Source: Bacteroidota bacterium (GTDB lineage: Bacteria > Bacteroidota > Bacteroidia > 2-12-FULL-35-15). Taken from it: 64,000 nt of DNA. The DNA lies in contig JADKIU010000004.1 in assembly GCA_016722565.1 (NCBI GenBank), positions 288,723-352,722 of the forward strand, written 5' to 3'. Position 1 is the stretch's first letter, and each line of letters begins with the position of its first letter. The notes beneath the pieces were generated by a model, which was not told the DNA's origin, made no database searches, and saw only the letters and a list, made by a program, of their open reading frames with translations. A program made the position numbers and the translations under genes. Shown here one piece after another: positions 1-11,720 of the stretch.

Positions 1-779
1 GCAGTTACAAGGTGCCGCATAAACTCGAAGATTATATTTATGTTTCACAAGTCCTTCAGGCAGAAGGAATGAGAATAGCCATAGAAGCACACCGCAGGGC
101 AAAACCTTATTGCATGGGAACATTGTATTGGCAGATGAACGATTGTTGGCCAGTGACATCCTGGAGTTCTTTGGATTATTATAATAATTGGAAAGCATCT
201 TTTTATCACGTAAAGCGTTCCTATAAAGATGTGATTATTTCTGTGGAAGAAAAACAAGACAGCTGTAATATTTTTGTTGTTTCAGATCTTACAAAAAATG
301 AAAATGGAGAATTGACCATGGAGTTGTTCGATCTGAAAGGCAAGCTGCTCTTTTCAAAAACCACTCACGGAGTTATTACTGCAAATTCTTCCGTAGTTTT
401 TTGCCGTTTTGATAAATCGCTAATCAAAAATTACAATATCAATGATCTAGTGTTGAAATGCAGTTTGAAAAGTACAGATAATTATATTTCTGATGCTTAT
501 TGTACACATTATTTTACTTCAGTTAAAAACCTCAACCTGCAAAAACCAAACATCTCTGTCACTTTTGATTATTGTGAACAAGTGCAATGTTTTACATTGG
601 AAACAGATGTAGTTGCAAAAAATGTTTTTAATTTCATTGAGGGAGAATCTGTAAATTTGAGTGATAATTATTTTGACCTGCTCCCGGGTGAACGAAAAAA
701 CATTTATTTGCCAAGAATGAGTGGAGTTAAAAATTTTAAAAAGAAGATTGTTGTTAAATCTTTGATTGATACTTATTAG
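1..779 (+). CDS. GH2-family beta-mannosidase, C-terminal part (5' end outside window)
   Basis: The frame is open from the window edge, so only the last ~258 residues are seen. They start in the end of the TIM-barrel domain (motif MGTLYWQMNDCWPVTSWSS, typical of GH2 beta-mannosidases, where the exposed Trp lines the active site), then continue into the C-terminal beta-sandwich domains. Family role: hydrolysis of terminal beta-1,4-mannose, e.g. from N-glycan core or mannan. The catalytic acid/base and nucleophile are probably upstream of the window. The stop is one base before the ATG of the GH92 gene, so the two are one operon for mannoside breakdown. No oddity in the visible part. Family assignment is good; exact substrate is inferred. 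Confidence 0.85.
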   Translation, partial: SYKVPHKLEDYIYVSQVLQAEGMRIAIEAHRRAKPYCMGTLYWQMNDCWPVTSWSSLDYYNNWKASFYHVKRSYKDVIISVEEKQDSCNIFVVSDLTKNENGELTMELFDLKGKLLFSKTTHGVITANSSVVFCRFDKSLIKNYNINDLVLKCSLKSTDNYISDAYCTHYFTSVKNLNLQKPNISVTFDYCEQVQCFTLETDVVAKNVFNFIEGESVNLSDNYFDLLPGERKNIYLPRMSGVKNFKKKIVVKSLIDTY

Positions 780-780
780 T

Positions 781-3665
781 ATGAAGAAAATTATTCTGCC
801 ATTTTTATTCCTGTTTATTCAGAGCGTAGCTCAGGAACCTATCTATACACAATACGTAGACCCGATGATTGGAACAAGCGCTCATGGTCATACATTTCCG
901 GGTGCAACTGTTCCATTTGGAATGGTGCAACTTTCTCCAGATACCCGCATTGATGGAAGTTGGGATGGCTGCAGCGGATATCATTATAGCGATTCCATTA
1001 TTTATGGATTTTCACATACCCATTTGAGCGGGACAGGATGCAGTGATTATGGTGATATCATGTTGATGCCAATGATGGGCGTTCCAAGTTTTGATAACAA
1101 ACTATATTCCTCGAAATTTTCTCATAAAAATGAAAAATCGACCGCTGGTGCTTATTCAGTAAAATTAGAGGATGATAACATTGATGTGGAATTGACGGCA
1201 ACAACCCGGGTGGGTTTTCATAAGTATACGTTTAATAAAGATGGAGATGCGAGTATCATTTTAGATTTGCTTCACCGCGATAAGATGTTAGAAGGATTTA
1301 TTAAAGTGATTGACAATACTACAGTTGAAGGAATGAGGAGAAGTGAAGCATGGGCGAAAAGTCAATTAGTGTTTTACCGAATTTCATTTTCAAAACCTTT
1401 TGATAGTAAACAAGTTATTAGCGGTGACAATTATGATTTAAATGCAAATTTTAATTTTAAAGTAAAAAAGGAGAATCTATTTTAGTTAAAGTCGCTATTT
1501 CACCTGTTAGTACCGAAGGTGCAAAAAAGAACATGGAAACGGAGCTCATGGGTTGGGATTTTGAAAAGACGAAAAAAGAAGCACAAGCATCTTGGAACAA
1601 AGAATTAAGTAAAATTGAAGTAACATCAACGGATAAAGACAAATTAAAAATATTTTACACCGCATTGTATCACACCATGATTCAACCAAACGTTGCTATG
1701 GATGTGGATGGTATGTATCGAGGGAGAGATAATAAAACGCATAAAGCCGAAGGGTTTACGTATTATTCTGTATTCTCTTTGTGGGATACTTTCCGAGCAG
1801 CACATCCTTTGTATACCATTATTGATCAAAAACGAACAGCTGATTTTATTAATACCTTTTTAGCACAGTATGAACAAGGAGGTCGATTGCCGGTATGGGA
1901 ACTTGCCAGCAACGAAACCGATTGTATGATTGGTTATCATTCGGTAAGTGTGATTGCGGATGCGATGGTGAAGGGGATTAAAGGATTTGATTATGAAAAA
2001 GCATTTGAAGCAAGTAAACATAGTGCGATGTTGGATCATTTAGGTTTAAAAGCGTATAAACAGAATGGATTTATTGCAATGGAAGATGAACATGAAAGTG
2101 TTTCCAAAACATTGGAATATGCCTATGACGATTGGTGCATAGCTCAGATGGCTTTGGTATTGAATAAGGAGGTGGATTATCAATACTTTGTGAAACGTTC
2201 GCAAAATTGGAAAAATGTATTTGACACAGAAACCGGGTTCATGCGTCCTAAAAAGAATGGCGGGTGGTTAACGCCTTTTGAGCCTCGAGAAGTGAACAAT
2301 AATTTTACGGAAGGGAATTCTTGGCAATATTCATTTTTTGTTCCTCAGGATGTTAATGGATTGATTGATATGATGGGTGGGTCAGATAAATTTGAAAAAA
2401 AGTTGGATGAATTATTTTCAACTGTCAGCCAAACAACGGGTAGAGAGCAAGCCGATATAACAGGATTAGTTGGTCAGTATGCACATGGGAATGAACCCAG
2501 TCATCACATGGCATATTTATACAATTATCTAAAGGTGCCTTCTAAGGCGGAAAATAGAATTCACCAACTATTGCTAGAATTTTACAAATCTGCTCCAGAT
2601 GGCTTAATTGGGAATGAGGATTGTGGACAAATGAGTGCTTGGTATGTTATGAGTTCAATGGGTATTTATCAAGTCACCCCAGGGTCAATAAAATTTCAAA
2701 TTGGTGCACCTTTGTTTGATTCAGTACAAATTAATTTAGAAAATGGGAATCATTATTTTATTACTGCTAAAAATCTATCAAACAAAAATTATTTTGTTCA
2801 ATCCCTAACATCAAAAGGAATTTTATTGCCCAAAGGGGATATTTTTTCTTCCATAATGGATGGTCATAATTTAGAATTTGTGATGGGTGAAAAGGCAAAT
2901 GATATGTGGATAGAAAAAGCGTCACCTCGTTTTTATTCGCCTCCAACACACTACGAAAAAATTGTTCCAAGCCCAACTATTAAAGCAAATTCTCGAGTAT
3001 TTGATGATAAAATGAATGTTGAAATTAATTCTAGTTATAAGGTTTATTATGCGCTTTTACCTGATGAAAAATCACCTTTACGATTTCAGCTCTATGATAA
3101 AACATTTCCAATAACAGAATTACAAATTATTTATGCCTTTGCTGACGGTGGAACTTCAAAAAGCGATACCATTTCAGGTAGTTTCTTCAAACGTCCGAAT
3201 CATTGGAAAATAGACATTCATTCGAAATACAATCCGCAATACACAGCTGGTGGTGACGAAGGAATAATAGATGGTTTGCGTGGAGATGTAAATTGGAGAA
3301 AAGGGGAATGGCAAGGCTATCAAGCACAAGACTTTGAATGTGTTATAGATTTGGGTCAAAACAAAAAGCTTAGTTCTTTTGAAGCCGGATTCTTGCAGGA
3401 TTCCAGATCTTGGATTTTAATGCCTGTTAAAGTCGAGTTTTATGCTTCTTCAGATAATAAAACGTTTGTTTTAATCGGCTCGGAAACACATACTATTGAT
3501 CCGAAAGACGAGGTAAATCAAATTAAACAGTTTGTTTTGTCCAATCAAAATGTAAAAGCGCGCTATATTAAGTTGAAAGCCTATAATTTCGGGAAACTCC
3601 CTGTATGGCATATGGGTGCCGGTGGTGATGCTTTTATCTTCGTGGATGAAATAACCATCAAATAA
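781..3665 (+). CDS. GH92 alpha-mannosidase with C-terminal CBM32-like domain; one frameshift near 1470
   Basis: ATG at 781 gives a signal peptide (MKKIILPFLFLF...SVAQ), then the GH92 N-domain (DPMIGT, HGHTFPGATVPFGMVQLSPDT, FSHTHLSGTG). The (alpha/alpha)6 domain carries the hallmark motifs HGNEPSHHMAYLYNY and GNEDCGQMSAWYVMSSMG, which hold calcium-binding and catalytic acid residues in this family of exo-acting alpha-mannosidases. The last ~140 residues look like an F5/8 type C (CBM32) sugar-binding domain. The frame breaks at a six-A run (1464-1469); restoring one A gives KKGESILVKVAISPVS and one ~961-residue protein, a usual length. The second half alone is open from 1533. Probably secreted, acting with the GH2 enzyme on mannose-containing glycans. 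Confidence 0.85.
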
Positions 3666-3709
3666 ATTCCCACTTCATTAAACCTTTTCAATAGGTTGTT
3701 GTTAAAATA

Positions 3710-3730
3710 ATAGTTAACATTGTAAACTAT
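3710..3730. promoter_or_regulatory. Inverted-repeat operator of the MarR regulator
   Basis: Arms ATAGTTAACA and TGTAAACTAT flank one central T; nine of ten positions pair. It overlaps the expected -33 region of the promoter of the MarR gene that follows, as expected for autorepression by a MarR dimer. The operator assignment is inferred from position and symmetry. Confidence 0.6.
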
Positions 3731-3751
3731 TAGCAATTTTAACTATTTTTG
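3720..3751 (+). promoter_or_regulatory. Bacteroidota-type promoter of the MarR gene
   Basis: TTG at 3720-3722 and TATTTTTG at 3744-3751 match the Bacteroidota sigma consensus (TTG, ~20 bp, TAnnTTTG) with 21 bp spacing. The -7 element ends only 4 bases before the ATG at 3756, so the transcript would be leaderless or nearly so, unless translation starts at the in-frame ATG at 3780. Confidence 0.55.
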
Positions 3752-3755
3752 CAAC

Positions 3756-4232
3756 ATGTCGGAACAATTGAATCAATGTATGCCCCTTGGAAAGTACATG
3801 GGGGTGCTTACTAAAATTTATTTTGGAGCGCTCAGCAAAAAACTCGAGCATTTGGGTGTGGATCGACATTTCTCTACACTTATTGCTATTGATAAAACAA
3901 AAGAAAAATGTACGCAACAATATTTGTCGGATTTACTCAATTTCGACAAAGTGTCCATGGTGCGTATGTTGGATTATTTAGTTGATAAGAAAATGATAGT
4001 TCGCACTGTTAATCCGAATGATCGAAGGGAACATATTATTGCTCTAACTCCAAAAGCAATAAAAATTATGCCTGAAATACACAAAGGAATTGCCGAAATG
4101 AATGCGATTGCTTTTAAAGGTGTGAACAAGAGTGATCGTGAAATATTTTATTCCTGCCTGACTACAATCTTAAAAAATATTGAATATCTTCCTGCGAATG
4201 AGGTGGATATAAAACTCAAAAAAAAGAAATAA
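3756..4232 (+). CDS. MarR-family transcriptional regulator
   Basis: 158 residues with the winged helix-turn-helix layout of MarR proteins: N-terminal dimer helix, recognition region TQQYLSDLLNFDKVSMVRMLDYL, wing with NPNDRREHIIALT (the DxR wing motif), and a C-terminal dimer helix. It sits directly upstream of an RND efflux operon (4234 onward, one base after its stop), so it probably controls that operon and itself through the palindrome at 3710-3730. The ligand is unknown. The start at 3756 gives a near-leaderless mRNA; 3780 is an alternative start. No Cys pair or other clear redox switch beyond scattered cysteines is seen. Confidence 0.88.
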   Translation: MSEQLNQCMPLGKYMGVLTKIYFGALSKKLEHLGVDRHFSTLIAIDKTKEKCTQQYLSDLLNFDKVSMVRMLDYLVDKKMIVRTVNPNDRREHIIALTPKAIKIMPEIHKGIAEMNAIAFKGVNKSDREIFYSCLTTILKNIEYLPANEVDIKLKKKK

Positions 4233-4233
4233 A

Positions 4234-5303
4234 ATGAGAATCAAAAATCTTATTATAATCGTGTTGATTGTTGGTGTTTTACTGACAGTAAAATTTTATG
4301 TTTTCCTTCTAACTCTTCGAACACGAAGTTCAAAAGGAGGGAGAAAGAAGGAGGAGGAGGACCCAGTAATGTTTCTGCAATAGTCATCAAACCCGAAATG
4401 CTGAGTAATGAAGTATATGCGTCCGGAACAATCATGGCCAACGAAGAAGTGGAGCTGCGTCCTGAACTTTCCGGTAAAATAACACAATTGAATTTTACAG
4501 AAGGAACAAAAGTGACCAAAGGGCAATTGTTAGTGAAAATAAACGATGCCGATCTTCAAGCAACATTTTAAAAAGTTGCAATTGCAGCATAAGTTGGCAG
4601 AAGAAAAATTGAATCGCCAAAAACAGTTGCTTGCCATAAATGGAATTAGTCAAGAAGAATTTGATATCCAACAAAATCAATACGATGTGATAAAAGCAGA
4701 AATGGACGTGGCGACTGCACAGATTGCAAAAACAGAAATTCGTGCTCCGTTTGATGGTGTTGTGGGTTTGAAGAGCGTCAGTGAAGGTGCTTATGTTTCT
4801 CCTACAACAATTATTGCTAGTATTCAACAAATCAATCCAGCAAAAATTGATTTTTCTGTTTCGGAAAGATATGCTTCTGTTGTAAAAAAAAGGAGATAAG
4901 ATTATCGTTCACAATAGAAGGAAATAATGAGCAATTAACGGCTCAGGTATTCGCTTTGGAACCTAAAATTGATTTGGCTACCCGCACACTGCATGTTAGA
5001 GCAATTTGTTCGAATGCAAAAGGTGAAATTTATCCAGGTGCTTTTGCTCGCGTTCAATTGGCCTTGAACGGCATTGATTCTGCAATGATGGTTCCTACAG
5101 AAGCGGTTATTCCTGATTTGAAAGGAAAGAAAGTATATCGAATAAAAAATGGTACTGCGGAAGTGGTAAAAGTGATTACTGGTTTGCGTACCGATCAGAA
5201 AATACAAATTACTGAAGGGTTATCAATTGGTGATACCGTTATTGTAAGGGGAATCATGTCGTTGAGACCTGGCGCAGCAGTTAAAGTAACCGAATTAAAA
5301 TAG
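4234..5303 (+). pseudogene. RND efflux membrane fusion protein (HlyD/AcrA family), at least three frameshifts
   Basis: Translation in several frames recovers one membrane fusion protein of ~356 residues: N-terminal membrane helix (MRIKNLIIIVLIVGVLLTV), a Gly-rich linker, barrel-sandwich half (VELRPELSGKITQLNFTEGTKV), coiled-coil hairpin (KLQLQHKLAEEKLNRQKQ), second lipoyl half (KTEIRAPFDGVVGLKSVSEG), and beta-barrel/membrane-proximal domains (EPKIDLATRTLHVRA, PGAFARVQL). Breaks lie near 4301-4304 (T run), 4566-4575 (T/A run) and 4884-4891 (eight A). The last intact piece is 4956-5303. In the family it links the inner-membrane pump to TolC in the periplasm. All lesions are one- or two-base changes in homopolymers, so sequence error is as likely as decay. 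Confidence 0.8.
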
Positions 5304-5311
5304 GAGTAGGA

Positions 5312-8300
5312 ATGAATATTTCATCAATTAGTATTAACAGACCTGTACTTGCAATTGTGATGTCCATCATCATTGTTTTGTTTGGCGGTATTGGCTACAG
5401 TTATTTAGGGGTGCGTGAATATCCTTCTATCGATCCTCCGATTATTACTGTTAAAACCAATTATGCCGGAGCGAATGCAGATGTTATTGAATCACAAATT
5501 ACCGAGCCGCTCGAAAAAGTATTGAATGGTATCGAAGGAGTGAGAACCATCTCTTCCGCCAGCAACCAAGGTTCTAGCACCATTACTGTAGAGTTTAATT
5601 TGGAATCCAATATCGAAGCTGCTGCAAATGATGTGCGCGATAAAGTATCTCAAGCGGTACGTCAGTTGCCGCAAGATATTGATGGCTTGCCAACGGTTAC
5701 CAAATCGGATGCGAATTCAGATGCTATTTTATCGATGACCATTCAAAGTGATTCCATCAATCAATTAGAGTTAAGTGCCTTTGTGGAGAATGTGGTTGCA
5801 GAACGTTTGCAAACAATTCCCGGTGTTAGTACGGTTCAAATCTGGGGACAAAAAAGATATGCCATGCGGATGTGGATGAATCCGGATAAATTGGCGGCTT
5901 ATGGTTTAACACCGTTGGATGTAAAGCAGGCCCTCGACAAAGAAAATGTAGAATTACCTTCCGGAAAAGTTGCAGGGAATACAACTGAGTTAACAGTAAA
6001 AACACTTGGAAAATTAAAAGATGAAGAGCTTTTAATAATATGATTATCCGTTCGGATGGCAATCAGGTGATACGTTTTAAAGATATTGGCTATGCTGTAC
6101 TTGGTCCCAGAAAATGAAGAAACAATTTTGCGACAATCAGGTGTTCCAATGATTGGATTAGGCGTTGTTCCTCAGCCAGGTGCAAACTATATTGCTATTG
6201 CTGATGAATTTTATAAACGTTTGGATCAGATTAAAAAAGATTTGCCAAGAGTTTTTCAAATTGGTATCGCCCTGGACAATACTAAATTTGTAAAGCGTTC
6301 GATTCTCGAAGTAAAAGAAACATTGTTGATTGCGATTGTTCTCGTTATCTTAATTATCTATTTATTCTTCAGAGATTGGTTAGTTGCCTTCCGTCCACTC
6401 ATTGATATTCCTGTATCGTTGATTGGTGCCTTTTTTATTATGTATCTGATGGATTATTCCATTAACGTGTTAACATTACTTGCTATTGTTCTAGCAACAG
6501 GACTTGTTGTGGATGATGGAATTGTTGTGACCGAAAATATTTATAAAAAATAGAAGGTGGAATGAATCCGGTTGAAGCTGCGCATAAAGGTTCAAAAGAA
6601 ATTTTTTTTGCAGTTATTTCTACGTCCATTACGTTGGCTGCAGTGTTTATGCCGGTGATATTTTTAGAAGGATTTGTTGGACGATTGTTTAGGGAATTTG
6701 GTGTTGTCATTGCCGGAGCCGTTTTGATATCTGCATTTGTATCCCTCACTCTTACGCCCATGTTAAATGCATACATGGTTCGTAAAAAACCGAAGAAGAG
6801 TAAGTTTTATGAAATGACAGAACCATTTTTTGAAAAAATGGTAAGCAGTTATGATAATTCTCTTGGACGTTTTATGAAAAAGCGATGGATTGCATGGATT
6901 ATTATTGCAGGTAGTTTTGGTATTATTTATACAGTAGGTAGTGAAGTGCAATCTGAATTAGCACCCTTGGAAGATCGCAGTTGGTTCCGTGTTTCTATAA
7001 CCGCCCCAGAAGGTGCTTCTTATGAATATACGGATGCCTATGTTCAAAAATTTTCTGATTTTATCAATGATTCTATTCAGGAAAAAAGAATTTGCTTAAC
7101 AGTCACTGCTCCCGGTTTCAGTGGTTCGGGTGCTGTTAATACCGGTTTTGTGCGACTGGCCTTAACAGAGCCGAATGAACGAAAGCGAACCCAGCAGCAA
7201 ATTGCCGATTATATTACTAAATCAACAAAAGCATTCCCGGAAGCAAAAGCATTTGTGATTCAAGAACAAACCATTTCTTCAGGAGGATCCAGAGGAGGTT
7301 TGCCTGTTCAATTTGTTTTACAAGCACCAAATTTTCAAAAGTTGAAAGAAAAACTGCCGTTGTTTTTGGAAGAAGCCAATAAGAGTAAAGTTTTTCAAAC
7401 CGTGGATGTAAATTTAAAATTCAATAAGCCGGAGTTAAACATTACAATTGATCGGGAAAAAGCAAAAACGATGGGAATCTCTGTAAGTGATATTGCTCAA
7501 ACGTTACAGTTGGCGTTGAGCGGACAACGCTTCAGTTATTTCAATATGGATGGGAAACAATATCAGGTAATCGGGCAGTTTGAAAGAGCAAAACGTGATG
7601 ATCCATTGGATTTGAAATCGATGTATGCAAGAAATGCAAAAGGTGAAATGATTCAGTTGGATAATGTTGTGACAATTGTCGAGCAAAGCAGTCCGCCTCA
7701 GTTATATCATTACAACCGTTACCAATCTGCAACCGTATCTGCAGGATTAGCTCCCGGAAAAACAATTGGTGATGGAATAAACGAGATGGAATCAATCTCA
7801 AAAAAAATATTGGACGATTCTTTTTCTACTTCATTAACTGGTCCTTCACGTGATTTTTCAGAAAGTTCATCCAATGTTATGTTTGCATTTATTCTTGCAT
7901 TAATAATTATTTATTTGGTTTTGGCGGCTCAGTTCGAAAGTTTTATTGACCCATTAACCATTATGATTACTGTTCCTTTGGCTTTGTGTGGTGCATTGTT
8001 GTCCCTTTGGTATTTTAATGAAACGTTAAATATATTTAGTCAAATCGGAATTATTATGTTGATTGGATTGGTGACGAAAAATGGAATCTTAATTGTTGAA
8101 TTTGCGAATCAATTGAAAGAACAAGGTCGTTCGGTAAAAGAGGCCATTCAGGAAGCTGCAGCGGCTCGTTTACGTCCAATTCTTATGACAAGTATTGCCA
8201 CTGCATTGGGAGCAATGCCAATTGCTTTGTCGCTAGGTGCAGGAGCAAAAAGTCGAACCGCCATGGGAATTGTTATTGTAGGCGGAATTTTATTTTCATT

Positions 8301-8373
8301 GGTCTTAACCTTATATGTAATTCCTGCTATTTATTCATATTTTTCAAAAGAACATAAACATGCAAAAAAGTAA
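5312..8373 (+). pseudogene. RND efflux pump (AcrB/MexB family), three frameshifts
   Basis: About 1020 residues are recovered across frames, the normal RND length: N-terminal helix MNISSISINRPVLAIVMSIIIVLFGGIGY, porter domain (YPSIDPPIITVKTNYAGA, ESQITEPLEKVLNGIEGV), the GLVVDDGIVVTENIYKK helix-4 segment with the Asp pair of the proton relay, and the C-terminal half (LVLAAQFESFIDPLTIM, GLVTKNGILIVEFANQ). Breaks are at 6030-6033 (T run), 6106-6108 (C run) and 6545-6550 (A run); 6562-8373 is intact. It starts nine bases after the membrane fusion protein and overlaps the TolC gene start. Proton-driven drug/xenobiotic export is the family role; the substrate is unknown. Confidence 0.85.
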
Positions 8374-9650
8374 ATATCTCCTCTTTGTATTTAGTTTTTT
8401 TAGTTGATGACGATTTTTGGGCAAGAACAATTAACATTGGAACAGGCAATTTATATTGGCTTGAAAAATAATTATGAAATCAATATTGTAAGAAACAATG
8501 CAGTAATTGCTTCCAATGAAAATACCTTGGGCAATAAAGGTCGATCTGCAAGCATCTACCGGCTTAGCGAATAACGCAACGAAGCAAGAGTTTTCCAGTG
8601 GTTTGGTTGTTGATAAGAGTGGTGTACAATCCAATAACATCAATGCTGGTGTTTATTTAACATGGACCATCTTTGATGGATTTAAAATGTTTGCTTCGCA
8701 CAAACGTTTAAATGAATTGGAGTCGATGGGGCTTTTGTCATCAAAAATTCTGATTGAAAATACGTTATCGCAAATTATTGTTACCTATTATAATGTTGTT
8801 CGACAAAAGCAACTGATTAAAGGGTTGCAAGAGAATATAAAAATCTCAGAAATACGTTACGAAATTGCTCAAACGAAATTAAATATTGGCTCAGGGTCTA
8901 AATTGGATGTGTTGCAGGCGAAAGTAGACATGAATGCACAGTTATCTAATTTATACAAACAACAAACAACGTTGGCAGAGTTAAAAGTATATTTAAATCA
9001 AATATTTGCAAGAAATGCAGAGTTGGAATTTGATGTAACAGAGGAAATTCCTGTTGAATTTAAATTGAAATACGAAGAGTTAAAAATGAAATGCACAGAA
9101 CAATACTGATATTCTTTTTGCACAACGGAATGTTGCATTGTCTAATCAATTACTAAAAGAAACAAAATCACAATTACTTCCAAAGCTAAACTTCAATGCC
9201 AATTATTTATTCTCTCGCTCCGAAAATCAAGCTGGCTTTTCATTGTTAAATCAGAATCTTGGGCTAAATTTAGGCGTAACAGCTACTTGGAATATTTTTA
9301 ATGGATTCAACACGAACAATCAAATAAAAAATGCTAAGCTGAGGATGGAAAATGCGGATTATGAATACAGAACAGCAAAACTACAGGTGGAGCATCGGTT
9401 GTTTGTTCAATTTCGAAAATATCAAGAGGACCAAAAATTGTTGGCATTAGAGTCTGAAAATGTGATGTTGGTAAAAGAAGCTGTAACAATTGCACTGGAA
9501 CGTTTTCGAATTGGTTCAAGTAATGCATTGGAATTGAAAGAAATTCAAAAAAGCTATGATGATGCGCTTACACGATTATCAGATGCGATGTACAATGCAA
9601 AGGTGTCAGAAACCAACTTGATGAAGTTGAATGGGAAACTTATAAAATAG
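8360..9650 (+). pseudogene. TolC-family outer membrane efflux protein, several lesions
   Basis: The ATG at 8360 overlaps the pump gene stop. Pieces in different frames give a signal peptide (MQKSKYLLFVFSFF), EQLTLEQAIYIGLKNNYEI, then VDLQASTGLAN...VYLTWTIFDGFKMF and the second repeat VALSNQLLKETKSQLLPKLNFNANYLFSRSENQ...ATWNIFNGFNTNNQIKNAKL, ending LMKLNGKLIK. The two halves with (W)xIF(D/N)GF are the twofold TolC repeat. Lesions: near 8396-8406 (frameshift plus in-frame stop), near 8530-8540 (apparent loss of ~14 bases where a GMLP-like segment is expected), and 9089-9091 (one extra A). It would form the outer-membrane exit duct of the preceding RND pump. Confidence 0.78.
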
Positions 9651-9730
9651 TTTTGTTAAATCGACTCTTTTCTTATCCTTTTTGATTAATTCGCATAATT
9701 CATTATCTTGTTGTCCTAAACAGCAAATAA

Positions 9731-11717
9731 TTGAAAAAAAGCTACTCCCTCTTTTTTTATCTTTTTCTGCTTCTTTTTGAGCCTATTTTTGCTCAAAATC
9801 AAAAGGAAATTGATTCTCTCGAAATAGTCATACCGACTATTAAAGACGATTCAGCAAAGTTGGATGCCATCAATGATTATTGTCGTTATATCGTTGATAT
9901 TAATCCACATAAATCCATTGATTATGCCAAGAAAGCTTTGCAATTGGCAACCGAAAAAGAATTTCCACTTTACCAAGCAGTTGCAAATATTAATATAGGC
10001 AATGGCTATTATAATCTGGCCGATTATAAAACGTGCTTGGATTATTACATTAAGGGTTTAGCAATTCAAGAACGAATTAAGAATAAAAAAGGAATATTGT
10101 CATGTTCTGGTGCTATTGGAAATGTTTATATCGGTTTAGGTAAGCCGGATGAAGCATTGAAATATTTTCAAAGAGCCTTAAAGATAGCCTATGAAACGGG
10201 TAATAAAAATGGAATTGCCTCCTGCTTGATTTCTATTGGAACCATTTATAGTGATAAAAAAGAGCATAAAAAGTCGTTGGATTATTATTTTGAATCGCTC
10301 GAACTGTTTCAGCAAGTTAACAATGAAGATGCTATTGCCACTAACTTGAACAACATTGCCGACTCCTATCTTGAATTAAAAGATTATCCGAAGTCGCTTA
10401 TCTACATTATAAAAGCAAAAGAGTTATATGAAAAAATCGGTAATGTATATGGACAATCATTAGTGCTCAATAATATTGGTGATTATTATAGTAAAATTGG
10501 AAATGAAGAAAAAGCGCTTGAATATTATAAATTAGGTTTAGAAAAGGGCAAGTTGATTACAGCCAATGATCATATTATTCAATCTTATAAAGGGATTTCA
10601 AAGTCGTATAAAAAATCGGGCGACTATAAGCAAGCCTTAATTTATCATGAGCTTTTCCAAGAACTGAACGATTCCATCTATAATGTAGAAAGTAGCAACC
10701 AGATTGCAGAGATGCAAGCCCGTTTTGATTCAGAAAGAGATGCTCAGGAAATCGCCATTTTAACAAAGGATAAGAAAATTCAAGAGGATGAATTAAATCG
10801 TCAGTCGTTGATAACTCGTTCAATTATTGGATTAGGAGGGTTATTGTTGGTGCTAACAATTGTTTTAATCCGTGGAAATAGTCAAAAGAAAAAAGCCAAT
10901 AAAGAGTTGGATCAAAAAAATCAGAAAATTGAATTGGCTTACAATATTATTGAGGATCAACACAAAGATATTAAGGATAGTATTAATTATGCGAAAAGAA
11001 TTCAGGAGGCGATTCTCCCACCTGATGCCATTATTAAACAATTGCTTCCTCAATCTTTTATTTTGTATATGCCCAAAGATGTTGTGAGCGGAGATTTTTA
11101 TTGGGTGGAATCCTGGGGTGGAAAAGTATTCTTTGCTGCCGTTGATTGCACCGGACATGGCGTTCAGGGCCTTAATGAGGTATTGTTGGCTATAATCTTT
11201 AGGGAAGTCTGTCAATGAATTTGGTTTATCTCGTTCTAGTCTGGTGCTCAATTCTTTAAGCAAAGATTGGAAAACATTGCGACAAACAGGAAGTGATTCG
11301 GAAGTAAAAGATGGAATGGATCTAGCGGTTTGTGCACTCGATCCTAAAACATTAATGCTGGAATATGCCGGAGCATTCAATCCGCTATATATTGTTCGTG
11401 ATGGTAAAATCATGGAAACCCCTTCTGATAAGATACCTATCGGTAGCTATTTGAATGGCGACTTTAAAAATTATACCAATCATGAAATCCAATTACAAAA
11501 AGGGGATACCATTTATATTTTTACGGATGGGTATGCCGATCAATTTGGTGGCGAAAAGGGAAAAAAATTTAAATATAAGTCGTTGCAGCAGTTGTTGCTC
11601 TCATTTGAAGGTAAACCAATGGAAGAGCAAAAAAATACACTTCAAACAACGATACAAACCTGGAAAGGAAATTTGGAGCAGGTTGATGATATCTTAGTTA
11701 TAGGAGTAAGAGTGTAA
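9731..11717 (+). pseudogene. TPR protein with membrane helix and SpoIIE-type PP2C phosphatase domain; broken near 11160-11205
   Basis: TTG start at 9731 (no ATG nearby) gives a signal peptide ending FAQ, then about six TPR repeats (residues ~60-320, e.g. ALKYFQRALKIAYETGN), one membrane helix (~365-385), a short coiled coil, and a SpoIIE/PP2C domain (LPQSFILYMPKDVVSGDFYWV, VDCTGHG, DGMDLAVCALD, IFTDGYADQFGG, DDILVIGVRV) with metal-binding Asp residues. Several small indels at 11161-11205 disrupt the GHGVPGAFMSIVGYN region; 11244-11717 continues the domain. Family role: Ser/Thr phosphatase acting on anti-sigma-antagonist-like proteins, with TPR as a periplasmic sensor. A SiaC-like protein, a typical partner type, is encoded at 14170-14559. 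Confidence 0.8.
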
Positions 11718-11720
11718 ATT

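Noticed and set aside
4253..4830. Minus-strand open frames over the membrane fusion protein gene
   Set aside because: The plus strand gives a continuous HlyD/AcrA-type protein across frames; the minus frames are low-complexity shadows.
10865..11413. 182-residue minus-strand open frame opposite the PP2C phosphatase
   Set aside because: Shadow of a clear SpoIIE-type domain on the plus strand; no family features of its own.
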